A stretch of 57,154 bases of DNA from Mesobacillus selenatarsenatis SF-1 (lineage in GTDB: Bacteria > Bacillota > Bacilli > Bacillales > Cytobacillaceae): the NCBI RefSeq assembly GCF_000813125.1, contig NZ_BASE01000070.1, positions 1 to 57,154 on the forward strand. The letters run 5' to 3'. Of this stretch, positions 56,338 to 57,154 are shown in pieces. The notes below the pieces were generated by a model. It was not told the DNA's origin. It saw nothing but the letters and a program-made list of their open reading frames with translations, and searched no databases. How positions within the stretch are numbered: position 1 is the first letter of the stretch; each line of letters begins with the position of its first letter. The position numbers were made by a program, and so were the translations under genes.

Positions 56338-56410
56338 TGAATGCATCCTGAATTATGTTCGTCAAAATTATGTATGCCAAAACATGACAATAAGGGGTGT
56401 GTTGGTTATT

Positions 56411-56436
56411 ATACCCATTTTGTAACATGTGGAAAC
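56411..56436 (-). promoter_or_regulatory. sigma-B-like promoter upstream of ctsR
   Basis: GTTTCC (56431-56436), 14-bp spacer, GGGTAT (56411-56416), similar to the general-stress sigma-B consensus. B. subtilis clpC also has a sigma-B promoter in addition to the sigma-A one. Confidence 0.65.
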
Positions 56437-56631
56437 TTGTATCTGGACACATCAATGAAAAATTTGTTCAGGACCAGCTTTAATGCGAAGGAGTCGGTGC
56501 CTAATTGGTTAGATTGGCAATGTGACCAGCAATTTTCATCTATATTACGTAAGCATTCTTTCACGAAGATGCTAAATGCTGGTATATTTTATTTTCTGAG
56601 GAACTCAACTGTGCCTGTATAAGTGCTACCA

Positions 56632-56916
56632 CTAACTTAATAAATTGCCAAAAAATATAACGATAGCTAAAAATGCAGATAACCCTAAAGTCAGGATGAT
56701 CGTCGAAAAACTCCTGGCCATACTCTTCCACTCTTCCATACCTGCCATCCCTGTAAGCCCTGTTATAAAAGTCAGCAAGGTTACATATAAAAGCAGAACG
56801 AATGGATGCATGCCTAATATGTAGTAATCAATAGGCCCTGTGAAGGAAACTATAAAAAATAGTAAAATCAAGATTGTTGAAAAGATGAATGACCAGAAAT
56901 TTAATTGCTTACTCAT
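56632..56916 (-). CDS. small membrane protein, 94 aa
   Basis: I do not recognise a family. The product has three hydrophobic segments (about residues 8-27, 35-58 and 69-92), a short polar loop MEEWKSMARS between the second and third, and no cysteine or catalytic motif. AGGAGGAACGAAATG is a good ribosome site. It lies upstream of the ctsR operon in the same direction. No own promoter or terminator is clear. In B. subtilis this place is, as I recall, occupied by an rRNA operon. Confidence 0.8.
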   Translation of the reverse strand: MSKQLNFWSFIFSTILILLFFIVSFTGPIDYYILGMHPFVLLLYVTLLTFITGLTGMAGMEEWKSMARSFSTIILTLGLSAFLAIVIFFGNLLS

Positions 56917-57068
56917 TTCGTTCCTCCTATTAGTCTTTTCATATCAATGAATCTGACCTGTTATCCCAATCACTCTTTAAAAAAACTAAAAAGTAATTAG
57001 ATCTTTACAATGATCGCAGAGTAACTGGGAAGATAAGAAATGTGCTCTGATTGTTAAATAAATTCCAC

Positions 57069-57100
57069 AAAAAAAGCGTTAATCCTTCTTGGATCAACGC
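57069..57100 (-). terminator. terminator at the window edge
   Basis: GCGTTGATCC/GGATTAACGC (one G-A mismatch) with a 5-base loop and seven T on the minus strand. It ends a unit that begins outside the window, or is a leader terminator. Confidence 0.8.
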
Positions 57101-57109
57101 ACTAGGAGT

Positions 57110-57154
57110 TTAGAGGCAACAAGCACCTGCTTGTCTAAAGGTGCCACTACTTCT
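57110..57154 (-). other. open frame at the window edge, possible gene 3' end or leader RNA
   Basis: The minus strand from 57154 is open for 14 codons and stops with TAA at 57110-57112, 10 bases before the terminator. It would encode RSSGTFRQAGACCL. The same bases can instead form competing hairpins (ACAAGC/GCTTGT or GCACC/GGTGC), so a leader RNA is also possible. The window is too short to decide. Confidence 0.25.

Noticed and set aside
56341-56622. A 93-codon plus-strand frame upstream of ctsR
   Set aside because: It covers the sigma-B-like promoter, has no ribosome site and shows no protein family character.
56917-57154. tRNA or 5S rRNA near the ctsR end, as in B. subtilis
   Set aside because: No cloverleaf, CCA end or 5S 3' end sequence can be recognised.

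Overview
The window is a stretch of bacterial chromosome from a Bacillaceae species, close to Bacillus in the broad sense (a Mesobacillus- or Cytobacillus-like organism would fit; the species cannot be fixed from this sequence alone). The evidence is near-identity of many products to their B. subtilis counterparts as I remember them, the ctsR-mcsA-mcsB-clpC-radA-disA-yacL-ispD-ispF-gltX-cysE-cysS order, sigH next to rpmG-secE-nusG, and AGGAGG ribosome binding sites with frequent TTG and GTG starts. Almost every gene is on the minus strand, so the window reads backwards relative to the usual Bacillus map. The only plus-strand gene accepted is the acidic hypothetical protein at 220-912.

In transcription order (high to low coordinates): a small membrane protein (56632-56916); the CtsR heat-shock operon with a CtsR box, a sigma-A promoter and a sigma-B-like promoter (51705-56268); radA and disA; yacL, ispD, ispF and gltX; a cysteine T-box followed by cysE-cysS-mrnC-rlmB-rae1 (39738-44279); sigH; rpmG-secE; nusG-rplK-rplA-rplJ-rplL (34929-38203, with an L10 leader attenuator); a YbxB-like methyltransferase; rpoB-rpoC; the str operon ybxF-rpsL-rpsG-fusA-tuf (21740-26460); the S10, spc and alpha ribosomal protein clusters with secY, adk, map, infA and rpoA (6019-20877); the ECF transporter energising module ecfA1-ecfA2-ecfT with truA (2347-5595); and rplM-rpsI (1322-2171). 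Together these supply the ribosome, RNA polymerase, translation factors, the secretion channel, two tRNA synthetases, isoprenoid and cysteine synthesis enzymes, and protein quality control.

The coding content is conventional; the interest lies between the genes. (1) A candidate 260-nt structured RNA, with its own possible promoter and terminator, lies between rplQ and ecfA1 (5676-5971). It contains a three-way junction of three perfect 7-bp helices and a second junction that forms the terminator. (2) Two distant intergenic arrays (21363-21557 and 43857-43947) share an exact geometry: 39-bp units bounded by inverted TGTG/CACA half-sites, with 13-bp linkers and a 52-bp period, although their interiors differ. 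Related half-sites form a direct array with a 20-21-bp period at 1098-1207. (3) A family of foldback repeats (head GAAAAGCG, tail AGCTAGAC) sits inside the most conserved operons, between rplK and rplA, between secE and nusG, and between yacL and ispD. Their stems covary, and one copy carries a divergent relative nested inside it. (4) RlmB carries an unusual N-terminal extension of five charged octapeptide repeats, and a terminator-like hairpin separates rpoB from rpoC. No tRNA, rRNA, CRISPR array, transposase or prophage gene was seen.
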